This document shows, piece by piece, positions 26,034 to 36,078 of a stretch of 57,391 bases of DNA; position 1 is the first letter of the stretch; every line of letters starts with the position of its first letter. Below the pieces are notes generated by a model. It worked only from the letters and a program-made list of their open reading frames with translations, was not told the DNA's origin and searched no databases. Position numbers and translations under genes: made by a program. Source of the stretch: Chlorobiota bacterium (lineage in GTDB: Bacteria > Bacteroidota > Ignavibacteria > OLB7); the NCBI GenBank assembly GCA_028287785.1, contig JAQBOZ010000010.1:1-57391 (forward strand), given 5' to 3'.

Positions 26034-28991
26034 ATGCGATTCAACCATACCACGCTGCGCCTGCTGCTGACTCCCCTTATCCTGCTTCTTGGAGTGGTGG
26101 GGGCCGGTGCCCAGCAGGCCAGAAACAGAATCGATAATCGCGGGAAGGAATTTCGGGTCGCCTTCCTTCATACCAACGGCGACGACAAGGTTCCCAACTT
26201 CATGCTGGTGATGGCCTGCGAGAAGCGGACGCATGGAACCATCACCTTCGTTCGCTCGGGGAATGTGCAGGGGTTCGATCTTGCGCCCAACGTCGCCACG
26301 GAATTTCCGCTGGATACCACGCAGCTTACGCTCCCCGATCCCCTTTCCGACAGCTCGTCGATCAGCCGATCCAGCATTCTCATCCAGGCCGATGACGAGA
26401 TCACCCTCTACGGCGTCAACACCCAGCGGTGGAGCAGCGATGTCTTCCTGGGCCTTCCGAACGACGCGGTGGGGAACCATTATATCGTCCTTGCCTATCC
26501 CAACACGCTTGCCACGGACGCCACGGCGATCTACACGCATAATTCCGATTTCCCATCGCAGTTCGCGGTGATCGCCACCGAGGATAATACGGTGGTGCAG
26601 ATCACGCCAAGCACGCCGATCAAGGCACGGCGGGTGATCGGGCCGTTTACCGTGAGGTTGAACGCGGGGCAGGTCTACTTCGCGCAGGCGGCCGGGAAAA
26701 CCGGGATGGATCTGACCGGCACCGAAGTCCGGAGCGACAAGCCGGTGGTGGTCTACGGCAGCCATCAGCGCGCAAACGTTCCGTACGACGACGCGGTCGG
26801 GCGGGATCACCTTGTGGAGCAGCTTGCGCCGGTCGAGCGCTGGCCGCACCGGGTTATCCTCAACCCGCATTATCAGATCCCGAAGACCGTGGATGACGCG
26901 AACATCGTGAGGATCGTGGCGGCGCAGGACAGCACCAATATCTATCTGGACAGCGCCTATTACCGGACGATGAACGCGCGCGAGGTGATCGAGCTGCCGC
27001 TGGATCATACGCGGCTCGTGACATCGAACAACCCGATCGAGGTGGCGCAGTACCAGCATTCGACGGTGGTGGAGCGGTTCATCTCGATGCCGAACGACAG
27101 CATCGGCGATCCGTTTATGACGCTCGACTGGGGGCAGGAACAGTTCGATTCGGTCTACTGGTTCTCCAGCATCAACACCAAGGATTTCACCTACCATTTC
27201 ATCAACATCGTGATCCCGACCGAGCGGATCGCGACGCTCAATCTGGATGGCGGGCCGGTGAGCGCGTCCGCGTTCAGCCGGGTTGCGAAGACCAGCTACA
27301 GCTTCGCACAGGTCAAGGTTCAGCCGGGCTCCCATGTGATCCGCGCGCGCGCGCCGTTCGGGCTCTATATCTATGGCTACGGCCCGTATAACTCCTACGG
27401 CAATCCCGGCGGGGTGGTGTTCGATACGCTCTTCAAGGACCAGAAGGAGCCGGATATCCGATGGCGCGATACGTGCGGCGGCATGGCCGGAGCCGCGTTC
27501 GACGACAGCACTCACGATTTCGGGATGGAGGCGCTGCGCCTGCTTTCCGGCTCCAGCAACGTCACGCTGCATACCGATCCGTTCAAGCATGGGGATGATT
27601 CCATCCACTTCCTTGCCGCGCTCGATGATCCCTATCAGGATGGATATGTCCGTCTTCAGGCGGTCGACTCGGCGGGGCTGGACCGGTTCTACAATTTCAA
27701 GGTGAAGGGCTTCACCGTATCGATGGTTGTGGGGCAGACGGGGCCGATCCTTCTCGATACGCTCGCGTCGCTGAACGGCATGGAGTTCTGCCGGAAGATC
27801 ACCCTGACGAACTACGGCGAGTTCAGTCAGACGATAGCCGGGCTGCGGCTTGGCGCCAGCCCTCCGGGGCTGCGCGTGCAGGGGGAGTTCCCGGTGGAGA
27901 TCGAGCCGGGGGGGATTCATGAGTTCTCCATCTGCTATCAGCATATCGGCGATACCGTCTTCACGGTCGAGGTAGGGGTCGATAACGGCTGCACCGTCCG
28001 TCCCGTGGCGCTCCTCCCGCTGTTGAGCGCCACCGATTCCACGCCGCCGGTGCTGACGCGCGAGGATGCCCCCTGCCAGCTCCAGCAGACCATCAGCGTG
28101 ACCGATCTCTATGCCCGCAACGCCGGCGTGCAGTCCATCCGCTTTATCGACAGCGCCAATCTGGATGTGGTGGTCACCCCGGCCGGCCTTCCGTCGAAGA
28201 GCCTTACGCTTGAGCTTCGGCAGCGCGACCCCTATCAGGATATGATCTACAACGCGGTCATCACCGACGCGGTCGGCAACGCATCGACGATCCGCGATAC
28301 CATCTCCGGCTTTACGCTGGCGGTGCGGACCGGCGATGACACCGACCCGATCGGCGTCCGGTTCGGTCGCGCCAAGCAGTTCGGCACGCTGGTCTATGGG
28401 CACGAGGACTGCGATACGTTCCTGCTGAGCAACTACGGGCACCGGCCTCTCTTGCTTGAGCGGCCCCGCATTCTGGGGAACCTGATCTATTCGATCCCGC
28501 CGGATCAGCTCCCGATCACCCTGATGCCCAACCAGACCATACCGTTCGTGATCTGCGTCCGGCCGCGAGGTTTCGGCGATCAGATTGATACGTTCGCCGT
28601 GGATTTCAAATGCGGCTATCCCACCAACCTGGTGGAGCTGAAGACGGCGGTTGATCCGCTGCTCGGCGTGGCCGGGGACCGTTGCGGCAACACGCTCCGG
28701 TTCGAGGTGAACGGTTTCGTGAAGCGGAATTTCATCGAGGCGCCGATTCCGAATCCGGCCACCGAGCGGACGAACATTCGCATCGGTCTTACCGCCGATC
28801 AGCCGGTCAGCCTGGCGATCTACAACGGTCGCGGCGACGAGGTCCGCCGGATGTTCGATCACGATCAGTTGCCGGGGGGGATCACGCAGATCGATGCCGC
28901 GGTTCACGATCTTCCCGATGGCACCTATTATCTGCGGCTTCAGACCGCCGACGGCTCCACGCTGACGGAGAAACTGGTGGTCAACAAGTAG
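26034..28991 (+). CDS. IgGFc-binding-domain surface protein with T9SS sorting tail
   Basis: A 985-residue exported protein. The ATG at 26034, after AAAAGG, gives a signal peptide (LRLLLTPLILLLGVVGAGAQ). Residues about 30-480 fit the IgGFc-binding N-terminal region, starting RGKEFRVAFLHTNGD and including ITLYGVNTQRWSSDVFLGLP and PSQFAVIATEDNTVVQIT. The middle has Ig-like beta domains with scattered cysteines (CGGMAG, CRKI, CYQHIG). The last 80 or so residues are a type A T9SS sorting domain (PIPNPATERTNIRI, then LPDGTYYLRLQTADG). It is therefore secreted across the outer membrane and probably anchored at the surface. A paralogue follows directly. The ligand is unknown; the domain name does not imply IgG binding here. 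Confidence 0.88.
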   Translation: MRFNHTTLRLLLTPLILLLGVVGAGAQQARNRIDNRGKEFRVAFLHTNGDDKVPNFMLVMACEKRTHGTITFVRSGNVQGFDLAPNVATEFPLDTTQLTLPDPLSDSSSISRSSILIQADDEITLYGVNTQRWSSDVFLGLPNDAVGNHYIVLAYPNTLATDATAIYTHNSDFPSQFAVIATEDNTVVQITPSTPIKARRVIGPFTVRLNAGQVYFAQAAGKTGMDLTGTEVRSDKPVVVYGSHQRANVPYDDAVGRDHLVEQLAPVERWPHRVILNPHYQIPKTVDDANIVRIVAAQDSTNIYLDSAYYRTMNAREVIELPLDHTRLVTSNNPIEVAQYQHSTVVERFISMPNDSIGDPFMTLDWGQEQFDSVYWFSSINTKDFTYHFINIVIPTERIATLNLDGGPVSASAFSRVAKTSYSFAQVKVQPGSHVIRARAPFGLYIYGYGPYNSYGNPGGVVFDTLFKDQKEPDIRWRDTCGGMAGAAFDDSTHDFGMEALRLLSGSSNVTLHTDPFKHGDDSIHFLAALDDPYQDGYVRLQAVDSAGLDRFYNFKVKGFTVSMVVGQTGPILLDTLASLNGMEFCRKITLTNYGEFSQTIAGLRLGASPPGLRVQGEFPVEIEPGGIHEFSICYQHIGDTVFTVEVGVDNGCTVRPVALLPLLSATDSTPPVLTREDAPCQLQQTISVTDLYARNAGVQSIRFIDSANLDVVVTPAGLPSKSLTLELRQRDPYQDMIYNAVITDAVGNASTIRDTISGFTLAVRTGDDTDPIGVRFGRAKQFGTLVYGHEDCDTFLLSNYGHRPLLLERPRILGNLIYSIPPDQLPITLMPNQTIPFVICVRPRGFGDQIDTFAVDFKCGYPTNLVELKTAVDPLLGVAGDRCGNTLRFEVNGFVKRNFIEAPIPNPATERTNIRIGLTADQPVSLAIYNGRGDEVRRMFDHDQLPGGITQIDAAVHDLPDGTYYLRLQTADGSTLTEKLVVNK

Positions 28992-29018
28992 GACGCGGGG
29001 AGTTTCCGCCTCCGCGTC
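28992..29018 (+). terminator. Hairpin directly after first giant surface-protein gene
   Basis: Arms GACGCGG (28992-28998) and CCGCGTC (29012-29018) begin right after the stop codon; an alternative pairing of ACGCGGGG with CCCCGCGT (29030-29037) is possible. There is no T-run. It may limit read-through into the paralogue. The remaining 29019-29400 has no recognised gene. Confidence 0.4.
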
Positions 29019-29400
29019 TCCGGCCCGCCCCCCGCGTGCCGGAATGTTCCGGGCCGTCCCGTCATCCCTCGGGCGCTATCGCGCTCCCCGCGGAATGGCA
29101 GACGGCTCCGTCGTTTCAGTCCCAGGCCGGCGCCACCAATCCGCCGCTGCTGTAACACCATCGGGTCACGGACATTATTGAATCTGGCGGAATCGCTTGT
29201 TGATCCTTGCGAAAGCAAATCCCCCGCTCAACTTCCCTCGCCGTGTTGCCGGATAGAGTTGAATCCCGACGAAATCCGCGGTACATTCCCCAACCCGTGC
29301 AAGCATGTCAGACGCTTACTGCATCACCCCGTTCCTCCCGTCAGGGCATTCGGGAGTGTGATGGCAGTTTTTCGTGGATTTCCACCGGAGAGCTCGATTC

Positions 29401-32379
29401 ATGATGTTGTTACCAGCTACCAGACCGCGCCCGATGCTTCGCGCTTTATTCCTCGTGCTTCTCCTGCTCACGGCGATCACGAACCTTCGCGCCCAGGGTC
29501 TCTCCTCGAAGGGAAAGGAGTTCTGGGTGACCTTCATGACCAATCTCGGCGGGGGAGGCGCGGAAACAGCGAGGCTTCGGATCTACCTGAGTTGCGATCA
29601 TCCCACCAACGCCACCATTACGTATACGTTGACCGGCGCCAGTCGCCAGATTCCGATTCCAACGGCCAATACGACCGTTCAGGTGGATATCAACGCCCTG
29701 TTCGGCAACAACGTGGAGCTGGATGATCTGGACCCGTTCGGCGGGGCCAACAACAACGAGATCGTCAGCAAATCGCTCCTGGTGACGGCCGTGGATGATA
29801 TCACCCTCTACGGGGTCAACATCCGCGCGAAATCGGCCGATGCGTTTCTGGGGCTTCCGCGGAACGTGCTGACCGGGAGATATATCGTGCTGGCCTATCC
29901 CAACGGATACTCGGAGCCGGGGTTCGGCCAGCAGGGCGGGTTTGATACTCCCTCGGAGTTCGCGGTGGTTGCCACGGAGGATGGCACCAACGTCACCATC
30001 TCCCCATCGCCGGGGCTTCAGTTGAACAGCCGCGGAAACAAGCCGTTTTCCGTGATGCTCAACCGCGGGCAGATCTTCTACGGGCAGGCTGATATTCTCC
30101 AGGTGGCGCAGGATGTCAGCGGCACCGAAGTCCGCGCCGACAAGCCGGTGGCGCTCTTCAGCGGGAACAAGCGGACCAGCATACCGACGCGCGTGGCAAA
30201 CTATCGCGATCATCTCGTGGAGCAGCTTCCGCCGCTGGACGGATGGGGTCGCGATGCCATGCTGACGCCGCATTTCAAGGTGACGCCGCAGTCCACCGAT
30301 ACGGCCGTCGCCCGCATCCTGGCGGCGTTTCCCGGCACCGAGGTGACGATTGTCAAAGCCTCGGGGACGACGACCTATCAGCTTGGCCCCGGCATTTCCA
30401 TCGAGATCCCGCTGCTTGAGCCGATGACCGTGACGGGCTCGCAGCCGATCATGGCAGCGCAGTACGAGCACTCGGTGAACGTCGCCAACGGATCGCTCAA
30501 CGCCATCGGCGATCCCTTTATGATGCTTGTGGTTCCGCGGCAGCAGTTCGACACCGCCTACGCGTTTCAGAGCATCGTGGATAATGAGTTCGTGGTGCAT
30601 TATATCAACGTGGTGGTCCCGAAATCCGGGGAGACCAGCCTGAAGCTGGATGCCGCCCCGGTGAACGCGAAATTTCTCCCGATTCCGGGAAGCACCTATC
30701 TCTACACCCAGTTGGAGGTTTCCCCCGGCTCGCATTATATCGCGTGCGACTCCGCGTTCGGGCTCTATGTCTACGGCTTCGGCCCCGCCACATCGTACGG
30801 ATATCCGGGGGGAATGCTCTTCCACAAGCTGGTGAGCGATTTCGATCCTCCGGGGCTTGAGTGGAAGGAGGACTGCGGGCAGATCGAGGGCTACGCGTTC
30901 GATTCCCACATCTCCGATACCGGCATCGATTCCTGCTATGCCACGTCGGCCAGCAGGAATGTGGTGCTGAATATCGAGCCGTTTATCCCCGGCGCCGATA
31001 CGGTCCGCTATACCGCAAAGCTGGTGGACCCGTACCAGGATGGCGCCGCGGTGATCAGGGCGATCGACTCCGCCGGGCATACCATCACCCAGAGCCGGCC
31101 GATTCCGGGGTTTACGCTCAGGGTGGGCGCGGCCGCCCCCGCGACGCTTGACACCTTCGTTTCCATCAACGCCAGGACATTCTGCCGCACGGTTACAATC
31201 CATAATTACGGCTCGTTCCCGCAGAACCTCGATCGCGTGGCGCTCCTCGATTCCACATCGCACGGGGCCATCACCGCCACGCTGCCGGTCATCATTCCTC
31301 CGGGGGGCGACGCGCAGCTTCAGATCTGCTTCACCGATCTTGCCGATACCAGCTTCACCACCGGCCTGACGATCGGCGGCGACTGCGCCGACAGGATGGT
31401 GGCGCTGCTTCCGGTGGTCAACGTAATTGATACAACGGGGCCGGGGATCGGTCGCGAGGGGATCGGCTGCGGCGATGATTTCACAATCAGCTATTCCAAG
31501 CGGTTCAGGACATCGGGCATCGCATCGTTCTCCAACGATACGGCGATCAACTGCACGGTGACGCCGATCACCGATCCGGCAAGCCTCCCGGCGAACCTTG
31601 TGCAGTTCAAGCTCCATCGGAACGATCCACGGCTCGATATGATCTATCAGGTGACGATCAGCGATGGCTCCGGCAACAGCGTGGTGGATCGCGACACGAT
31701 CGGCGGGTTCACGCTGGCGATGCTCGATTCGGCGAGGGATACGATCGGCGTCAGGGTGGATAAGGGCTGGTTCTCCGACTCGCTGGCGCTTACCGAGGTG
31801 CGGCCCGACAGCATCACGCTGGTCAATTACGGCATCCGGCCGCTTACGCTGGCCTCCGCGTTTATGAAGTCCAATGTCCGCTACAGCATTCCGCCGCTCC
31901 AGCTTCCGCTGGTGATACCCGCGCATTCCAGCGTCGGGCTCAGGGTGAATGTGCAGGGGGCCGATGTTGGCGACCAGATCGACACGCTGGTGCTGGTGGA
32001 TCTGTGCGGGCACAATGAGGAGCTGGCGATGCTGACGCCGGTGATCGCCTCGGTCAGCAACGCCGCCGTCTGCAACACGAGGATCAGCGTCAGCACATTC
32101 GCCCCGGTGAAACGGACGTTCCTGACCGCGCTTGCCCCGAACCCGAGCAACACGGGGGCTTATGTGGATGTCGGCCTGACGCATCAGCAGCCGGTGAGCC
32201 TCGCCATCTACGACGCGAACGGCAACCGTGTGATGGACCTGCTCCAGAACATCGAGCTGAATGCGGGAATCAGCCGGATCACCTTCGATGTCTCCGGCCT
32301 TGGCAACGGCGCCTATTTCTGCCGGATGACCACATCGGGCGGGGAAAGTCGCGTGGAGAAGATGATCGTCAATCGCTAG
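29401..32379 (+). CDS. Second IgGFc-binding-domain surface protein with T9SS tail
   Basis: A 992-residue paralogue of the preceding protein with the same domain order. The start at 29401 has GGAGAG eight bases upstream; a later ATG at 29434 would also give a signal peptide (LRALFLVLLLLTAITNLRAQ). The IgGFc-binding region begins SSKGKEFWVTFMTNLGGGG and repeats the landmark ITLYGVNIRAKSADAFLGLP; the sentence-like motif TEVRADKPVALFSGNK parallels TEVRSDKPVVVYGSHQ upstream. The C-terminus is a T9SS type A sorting domain (LAPNPSNTGAYVDVGL, GNGAYFCRMTTSGGESR). The two genes have diverged enough to suggest an old duplication with different ligands. Both are likely surface adhesins or matrix proteins. 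Confidence 0.88.
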   Translation: MMLLPATRPRPMLRALFLVLLLLTAITNLRAQGLSSKGKEFWVTFMTNLGGGGAETARLRIYLSCDHPTNATITYTLTGASRQIPIPTANTTVQVDINALFGNNVELDDLDPFGGANNNEIVSKSLLVTAVDDITLYGVNIRAKSADAFLGLPRNVLTGRYIVLAYPNGYSEPGFGQQGGFDTPSEFAVVATEDGTNVTISPSPGLQLNSRGNKPFSVMLNRGQIFYGQADILQVAQDVSGTEVRADKPVALFSGNKRTSIPTRVANYRDHLVEQLPPLDGWGRDAMLTPHFKVTPQSTDTAVARILAAFPGTEVTIVKASGTTTYQLGPGISIEIPLLEPMTVTGSQPIMAAQYEHSVNVANGSLNAIGDPFMMLVVPRQQFDTAYAFQSIVDNEFVVHYINVVVPKSGETSLKLDAAPVNAKFLPIPGSTYLYTQLEVSPGSHYIACDSAFGLYVYGFGPATSYGYPGGMLFHKLVSDFDPPGLEWKEDCGQIEGYAFDSHISDTGIDSCYATSASRNVVLNIEPFIPGADTVRYTAKLVDPYQDGAAVIRAIDSAGHTITQSRPIPGFTLRVGAAAPATLDTFVSINARTFCRTVTIHNYGSFPQNLDRVALLDSTSHGAITATLPVIIPPGGDAQLQICFTDLADTSFTTGLTIGGDCADRMVALLPVVNVIDTTGPGIGREGIGCGDDFTISYSKRFRTSGIASFSNDTAINCTVTPITDPASLPANLVQFKLHRNDPRLDMIYQVTISDGSGNSVVDRDTIGGFTLAMLDSARDTIGVRVDKGWFSDSLALTEVRPDSITLVNYGIRPLTLASAFMKSNVRYSIPPLQLPLVIPAHSSVGLRVNVQGADVGDQIDTLVLVDLCGHNEELAMLTPVIASVSNAAVCNTRISVSTFAPVKRTFLTALAPNPSNTGAYVDVGLTHQQPVSLAIYDANGNRVMDLLQNIELNAGISRITFDVSGLGNGAYFCRMTTSGGESRVEKMIVNR

Positions 32380-32389
32380 CGTAGTTCGT

Positions 32390-32418
32390 TTCCGGGGGAG
32401 ATCGATGCTCCCCCGGAA
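32390..32418. terminator. 11-bp hairpin terminator after second surface-protein gene
   Basis: Arms TTCCGGGGGAG (32390-32400) and CTCCCCCGGAA (32408-32418) are perfectly complementary around a 7-nt loop, ten bases past the stop codon. GC-rich with no long T-run. Confidence 0.65.
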
Positions 32419-32996
32419 GGGATCGCCACAATCCGCATCTCCCATGAGCATCGTACATCGTTCGGCACCCTCGGCATTCCCTCCGATGTACGCCACCATC
32501 ATGCTGATCATCCCCGCAGCTCTTCTCTTCGCGATTATCGCCGGCCCGCCCGCCGCGCAGACGCCGTCACAGGGAGGTCGCAAGTTCACGGCCCTCCCGG
32601 CTCTACAAAAAGCTGCCGAAACGTAGTATCCTATCGCCATCCATCTTTATGATTCCCCGGTGTTTCTTCCAGCAGCGGAGAGCGTCGCATACGTAATACA
32701 GCGACGAAAACAAGGTTTTCAACCCCTGAATATTCCGCGCGGCACCATGACATGGAATGCCCGATTCGTAGAATCCCAAGGTTTCGGCGGGGTCCCGGGG
32801 GGATGGGGTAAATCCGCAACTTTCAATTCATTGGAGGTTATTTTCATATCGCCCTTTCTTGATGAGCTCTTTCCGGTTCGAGCGTCGTTCGGCGTTGCCG
32901 GGCATGTTTCGGGCGATCCGGCCTGACGCCTTTTTCCCGTTTGGGTGGCAGGTCGGGGAGGAGAGAACGTTTCGGTTTTTCATGAGGTGATTGACG
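32419..32996. other. Intergenic region upstream of an araC-type gene
   Basis: About 580 bases. A short plus-strand ORF (32486-32626, MYATIMLIIPAALLFAIIAG then PPAAQTPSQGG) could encode a 46-residue signal-peptide-like peptide, but it has no Shine-Dalgarno and no homologue I recognise. The remainder looks like regulatory DNA; nothing else stands out. Confidence 0.4.
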
Positions 32997-33923
32997 ATGA
33001 TTATCAGAGGATTCCCCGACTTCAGTGCCCAATCGCGCACGGCACTTGAAGATTTCTCTCCCGCGCTCGGCTGGCCGAACGCGGTGATCCATGCGCGCAA
33101 CAAGGAGCTGTACTATCCGGAGCACGAAGGGCCGCTCTCCATTCTGTGCAATTTCCGAGGGGAGGCGGAATATCATGTGCGGGGACGTTCCTTCGCGGTG
33201 AACGATTCATCGTATCTGCTGTTGAACGATGGACAGCGCTTCTCGAACATCATCCATTCGGAAACCGATGTGGAATCGCTTCACATCTGGTTCGAATCCG
33301 GTTTTGCCGGAAGAATCCTTCGCGACCTTGTCACCCCGGCCGATCGGCTGCTGGATGAACCCGAGCCGGTGAACCAGCAGCCGATCCAGTTTCTGGAGAA
33401 GACCTATCCGCACGGCGGCACGCTGACGCCGATGCTGCTGCAGATCCGCGCCGGCATCGCGAGCGAGCTTCCCGGTCCCGGCTGGCTGGAGGAGCAGTTT
33501 CATCTGCTGCTGGAACGGCTGGTGGATGTGCATCGCGGCGTGCGGACGGAGATCGACCGGCTGCCGGCAGTCCGGCGCTCCACGAGAGTGGAGTTGTACC
33601 GGCGGCTGCATATCGCCCGCGATTTCATCGATTCCAGAGCCGGCTCGCCGGTGATGTTGAACGAGATGGCGCGGACTGCCTGCCTTTCGCCGTTCCATTT
33701 CCTCCGGCTCTTCAAGCAGATATTCGGCTTGACGCCGCATCAGTATCTGACCGCACGGCGGTTGGAGATGGCGCGGCGGATGCTGGCCGGCACAACGCTG
33801 CCTGTATCGCAGATCTGCTACAATGTCGGTTTTTCCAGCCCGGCCTCCTTCAGCGGTCTGTTCCGGCGGCACATGGGCATCTCCCCCGATGCGTTCAGAA
33901 GAGAACATCAATCGGGCGATTGA
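32997..33923 (+). CDS. AraC family transcriptional regulator
   Basis: A 308-residue regulator. GAGGTG lies seven bases before the ATG at 32997, favouring it over the TTG two codons earlier. The N-terminal half is a cupin-like sensor (FRGEAEYHVRGRSFAVNDSS, then YLLLNDGQRF). The C-terminal 100 residues hold the two AraC helix-turn-helices: NEMARTACLSPFHFLRLFKQ and VSQICYNVGFSSPASFSGLF. No partner gene is adjacent on the same strand, and the gene converges with the DHFR-like gene. The effector is unknown; cupin-type AraC proteins often sense sugars or small metabolites. Confidence 0.9.
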   Translation: MIIRGFPDFSAQSRTALEDFSPALGWPNAVIHARNKELYYPEHEGPLSILCNFRGEAEYHVRGRSFAVNDSSYLLLNDGQRFSNIIHSETDVESLHIWFESGFAGRILRDLVTPADRLLDEPEPVNQQPIQFLEKTYPHGGTLTPMLLQIRAGIASELPGPGWLEEQFHLLLERLVDVHRGVRTEIDRLPAVRRSTRVELYRRLHIARDFIDSRAGSPVMLNEMARTACLSPFHFLRLFKQIFGLTPHQYLTARRLEMARRMLAGTTLPVSQICYNVGFSSPASFSGLFRRHMGISPDAFRREHQSGD

Positions 33924-34012
33924 CCGGCAGCCTGCTTCCCCCACGGTACGGCGAGGGTTGCGATCGGACGTGGTTCGATCGCGACTCTTCCGTGGAATAT
34001 TCCCATGAAGTT

Positions 34013-34543
34013 CTAGCCGGCCGGTTCATCGGGACGGCGTGAATGGACCATCTGCACAAGCCCCGAGTCATACCTCCTCAACTCCTCCAGCCGAAGATTC
34101 TCCTGAATGCCAGGACCGCTGAACAGCGGAATTCCCTCGCCGAGAATAATCGGATGGAACGCGATGATATAATCATCGATCAGCCGCGCGCGATATAATT
34201 GTCTGATAATATCGGCACCGCCGACAAGCCAGATTCCCGCGCCCGGTTCCTCCTTCAGCCGTCGCGTATAGTCGATGATGTCGCCGGAGACATATTCGGC
34301 AAACCGCGTGCTCTCGCGATCCGGCTGCCGTGTGAAAATGATATTCCGTTTATCGCGAAAGGGAATATCCTCGAATTTCAACGCGGTCCGATATGTGGCA
34401 TTCCCCATGATGGTCGTGTCGATGCCGGACATGAATTCCGTGTAGCCGTAATCGGCGTCGGTGAAAAGCCAGTCCACATCGCCGTTGGGGCGGGCGATAA
34501 ATCCGTCGAGGCTGCAGGCGATAAAGAGCTTGAGATGGCGCAT
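34013..34543 (-). CDS. Dihydrofolate reductase-family protein (RibD C-terminal-like)
   Basis: A 176-residue protein of the DHFR/RibD-C fold. It begins RHLKLFIACSLDGFIARPNG (the usual S-x-D-G-F-I-A) and contains TTIMGNATYRTAL, FTRQPD, and GIWLVGGADIIRQLYRARLI (the G-G NADPH-binding loop), ending in PLFSGP. The family binds NADPH and reduces pterin- or pyrimidine-like substrates; the physiological substrate of this stand-alone group is not known. The ATG at 34543 gives the canonical family N-terminus. It lies 59 bases downstream of an AraC-type gene on the same strand, so the two are probably one operon. Confidence 0.88.
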   Translation of the reverse strand: MRHLKLFIACSLDGFIARPNGDVDWLFTDADYGYTEFMSGIDTTIMGNATYRTALKFEDIPFRDKRNIIFTRQPDRESTRFAEYVSGDIIDYTRRLKEEPGAGIWLVGGADIIRQLYRARLIDDYIIAFHPIILGEGIPLFSGPGIQENLRLEELRRYDSGLVQMVHSRRPDEPAG

Positions 34544-34602
34544 GGTTTTTCCGGCAAAGAACGGCAATCCGGCGGAAGGAAAATTGTACGAAATATTCGC
34601 GG

Positions 34603-35433
34603 TCAGCCAAGGAGGATGCTGTTGGGGGAGATGGGGGATATCCCGCCGGCGAGCGCGGCTCGTTTATACGATGACGGGGTCATCCCGGTCGCCCGCCTGA
34701 AATGGCGGATAAAGTGCGCCTGATCGAAATATCCGTGACGATGGGCGAGCGGGGTAAGCGGACCCCGGGGATCGGCGGCAAGATCGGCGAGGACGCGGTT
34801 CAGCCGTTGAAGGTTGAGAAGCGCCAGTGGAGGGAGCCCGACATGGTTGTTGAACGCCGCGATCATCGCGGCCGTCGTGATGCCGATATCCGTCGCCAGC
34901 GCGCCGATCACCCCGATGCGCGCCGGCTCCTCCGCCAGCGAACGGACGGCGTGAGGGATATAATCCGGGAGCGTCGCGGCGCGGCATCGCGACCGGAGAA
35001 AATCCTCCAGCATGGAGAATTTTTCATTGATGATCGCCGTCCGGGCGATACGGGTCATCAGCGACTCCAGATCGTTCCCCATGATCTCCGCGCCTGAAAC
35101 CGCCAGGTTTCTGAAGCCGGCGGCCGGAGCGCCGGTGAACTGGCGCAGGCCATAGGGTTTGAAGAGGACGCCGACCATCTCGTGGCGTCCCATCGTCCGG
35201 GTGATGGTGGGGATGGTATGGAGTCCGGAGATCCAGCAGCCGGCGTTGGAGACGAGCGTGGGCGTTCCCCTGCCCGCATGCACCGAGAAATGATCGGAGA
35301 AGTTGAAGATCAGCTCATGATGGAGAATCGGGATGGTGCGATGGATCGTTTGGAAATCATCATCCGCCGAGTACCAGATGGCGTCGATATAATAGTCCAG
35401 CGGGGCGGAGGGAGTGTGAATCTGAAGGAACAT
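34603..35433 (-). CDS. AraC family regulator upstream of DHFR-like gene
   Basis: A 276-residue regulator. The N-terminal domain (about 1-150) starts HTPSAPLDYYIDAIWYSADD and includes GVLFKPYGLRQFTGAP; this is the DUF6597-type sensor domain found in many AraC proteins. The C-terminus has the two helix-turn-helices, the second as HRHGYFDQAHFIRHFRRATG followed by MTPSSYKR, while the first (DIGITTAAMIAAFNNHVGLP) is more divergent. The ATG at 35433 begins the conserved region; the longer frame adds 23 residues not seen in the family. It likely controls itself and the reductase gene downstream. Confidence 0.85.
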   Translation of the reverse strand: MFLQIHTPSAPLDYYIDAIWYSADDDFQTIHRTIPILHHELIFNFSDHFSVHAGRGTPTLVSNAGCWISGLHTIPTITRTMGRHEMVGVLFKPYGLRQFTGAPAAGFRNLAVSGAEIMGNDLESLMTRIARTAIINEKFSMLEDFLRSRCRAATLPDYIPHAVRSLAEEPARIGVIGALATDIGITTAAMIAAFNNHVGLPPLALLNLQRLNRVLADLAADPRGPLTPLAHRHGYFDQAHFIRHFRRATGMTPSSYKRAALAGGISPISPNSILLG

Positions 35434-36078
35434 ATCTGCCCGATTGCATCTGATCGTTGTTGAACAGCCTTTGCCTGCCAGCGGAAGAACGCGGTATCGC
35501 ACGCAGATGCTTCCACCGAACTGTTGACGTGTTACCGGGCTCGACCATGCTCCGGCTTCATGCTCCCGGTCGCGTGGCCTTCACCAGCCTGCATTGCGGG
35601 CGCGGCGGCACGAGAAAGCCGTGTGCGGTGCCTGTTTCAGCGCAGGCGGAATATATCGCCCACAATCATACTTCACTTGGAGCGTAGCGCCCGGCGACAT
35701 ATTTTCGACAACTGATGTTGCCGGAGCCGGGCTCGGAACGCACATTTTGTGATGTGACCGCTATCCTTTCCCGTATCCGCATCGTTATGGACAGAATGGA
35801 GCCGCCCCCAGCTTCACTTCAATCGGTCGTGATCATCGAACTCAATAGATGATATCCGAATGCACTCTCTCCGAGCGATGATAATGGACAGGCAATCCGC
35901 CTGTTTGTGAGGTCCGCAAGGGCTTCAGATGATCAGCGTTGACGAGTTTAGGGCATTCCCGCCCGTGGATTATCTGAAGCATTATCCAAGGATGCAGCGG
36001 CCCGGCCTCCCCCACGCCGGCCTTGTGAATACATCGATCAAACGATCAGCACACTTCAATCAATTTGTGGGAAGGCTT
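35434..36078. other. Intergenic region before glycine-rich repeat protein gene
   Basis: About 645 bases without a supported gene; the open frame 35929-36078 is an upstream extension of the next gene. A hairpin with arms ACAGGC (35888-35893) and GCCTGT (35899-35904) lies in the likely leader region. Confidence 0.45.

Noticed and set aside
25908-28907. 999-codon minus-strand ORF opposite the first giant surface protein
   Set aside because: Antisense shadow in GC-rich DNA; composition is Arg/His/Glu-rich with no family motif, while the sense frame has signal peptide and T9SS tail.
29446-32640. 1064-codon minus-strand ORF opposite the second giant surface protein
   Set aside because: Same reason. 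The coincidence of two long antisense ORFs reflects shared codon use of the paralogues, not overlapping genes.
33290-33300. GGTTCGAATCC, the T-loop consensus of a tRNA
   Set aside because: It lies within the AraC coding sequence and no acceptor stem or anticodon arm can be formed around it.
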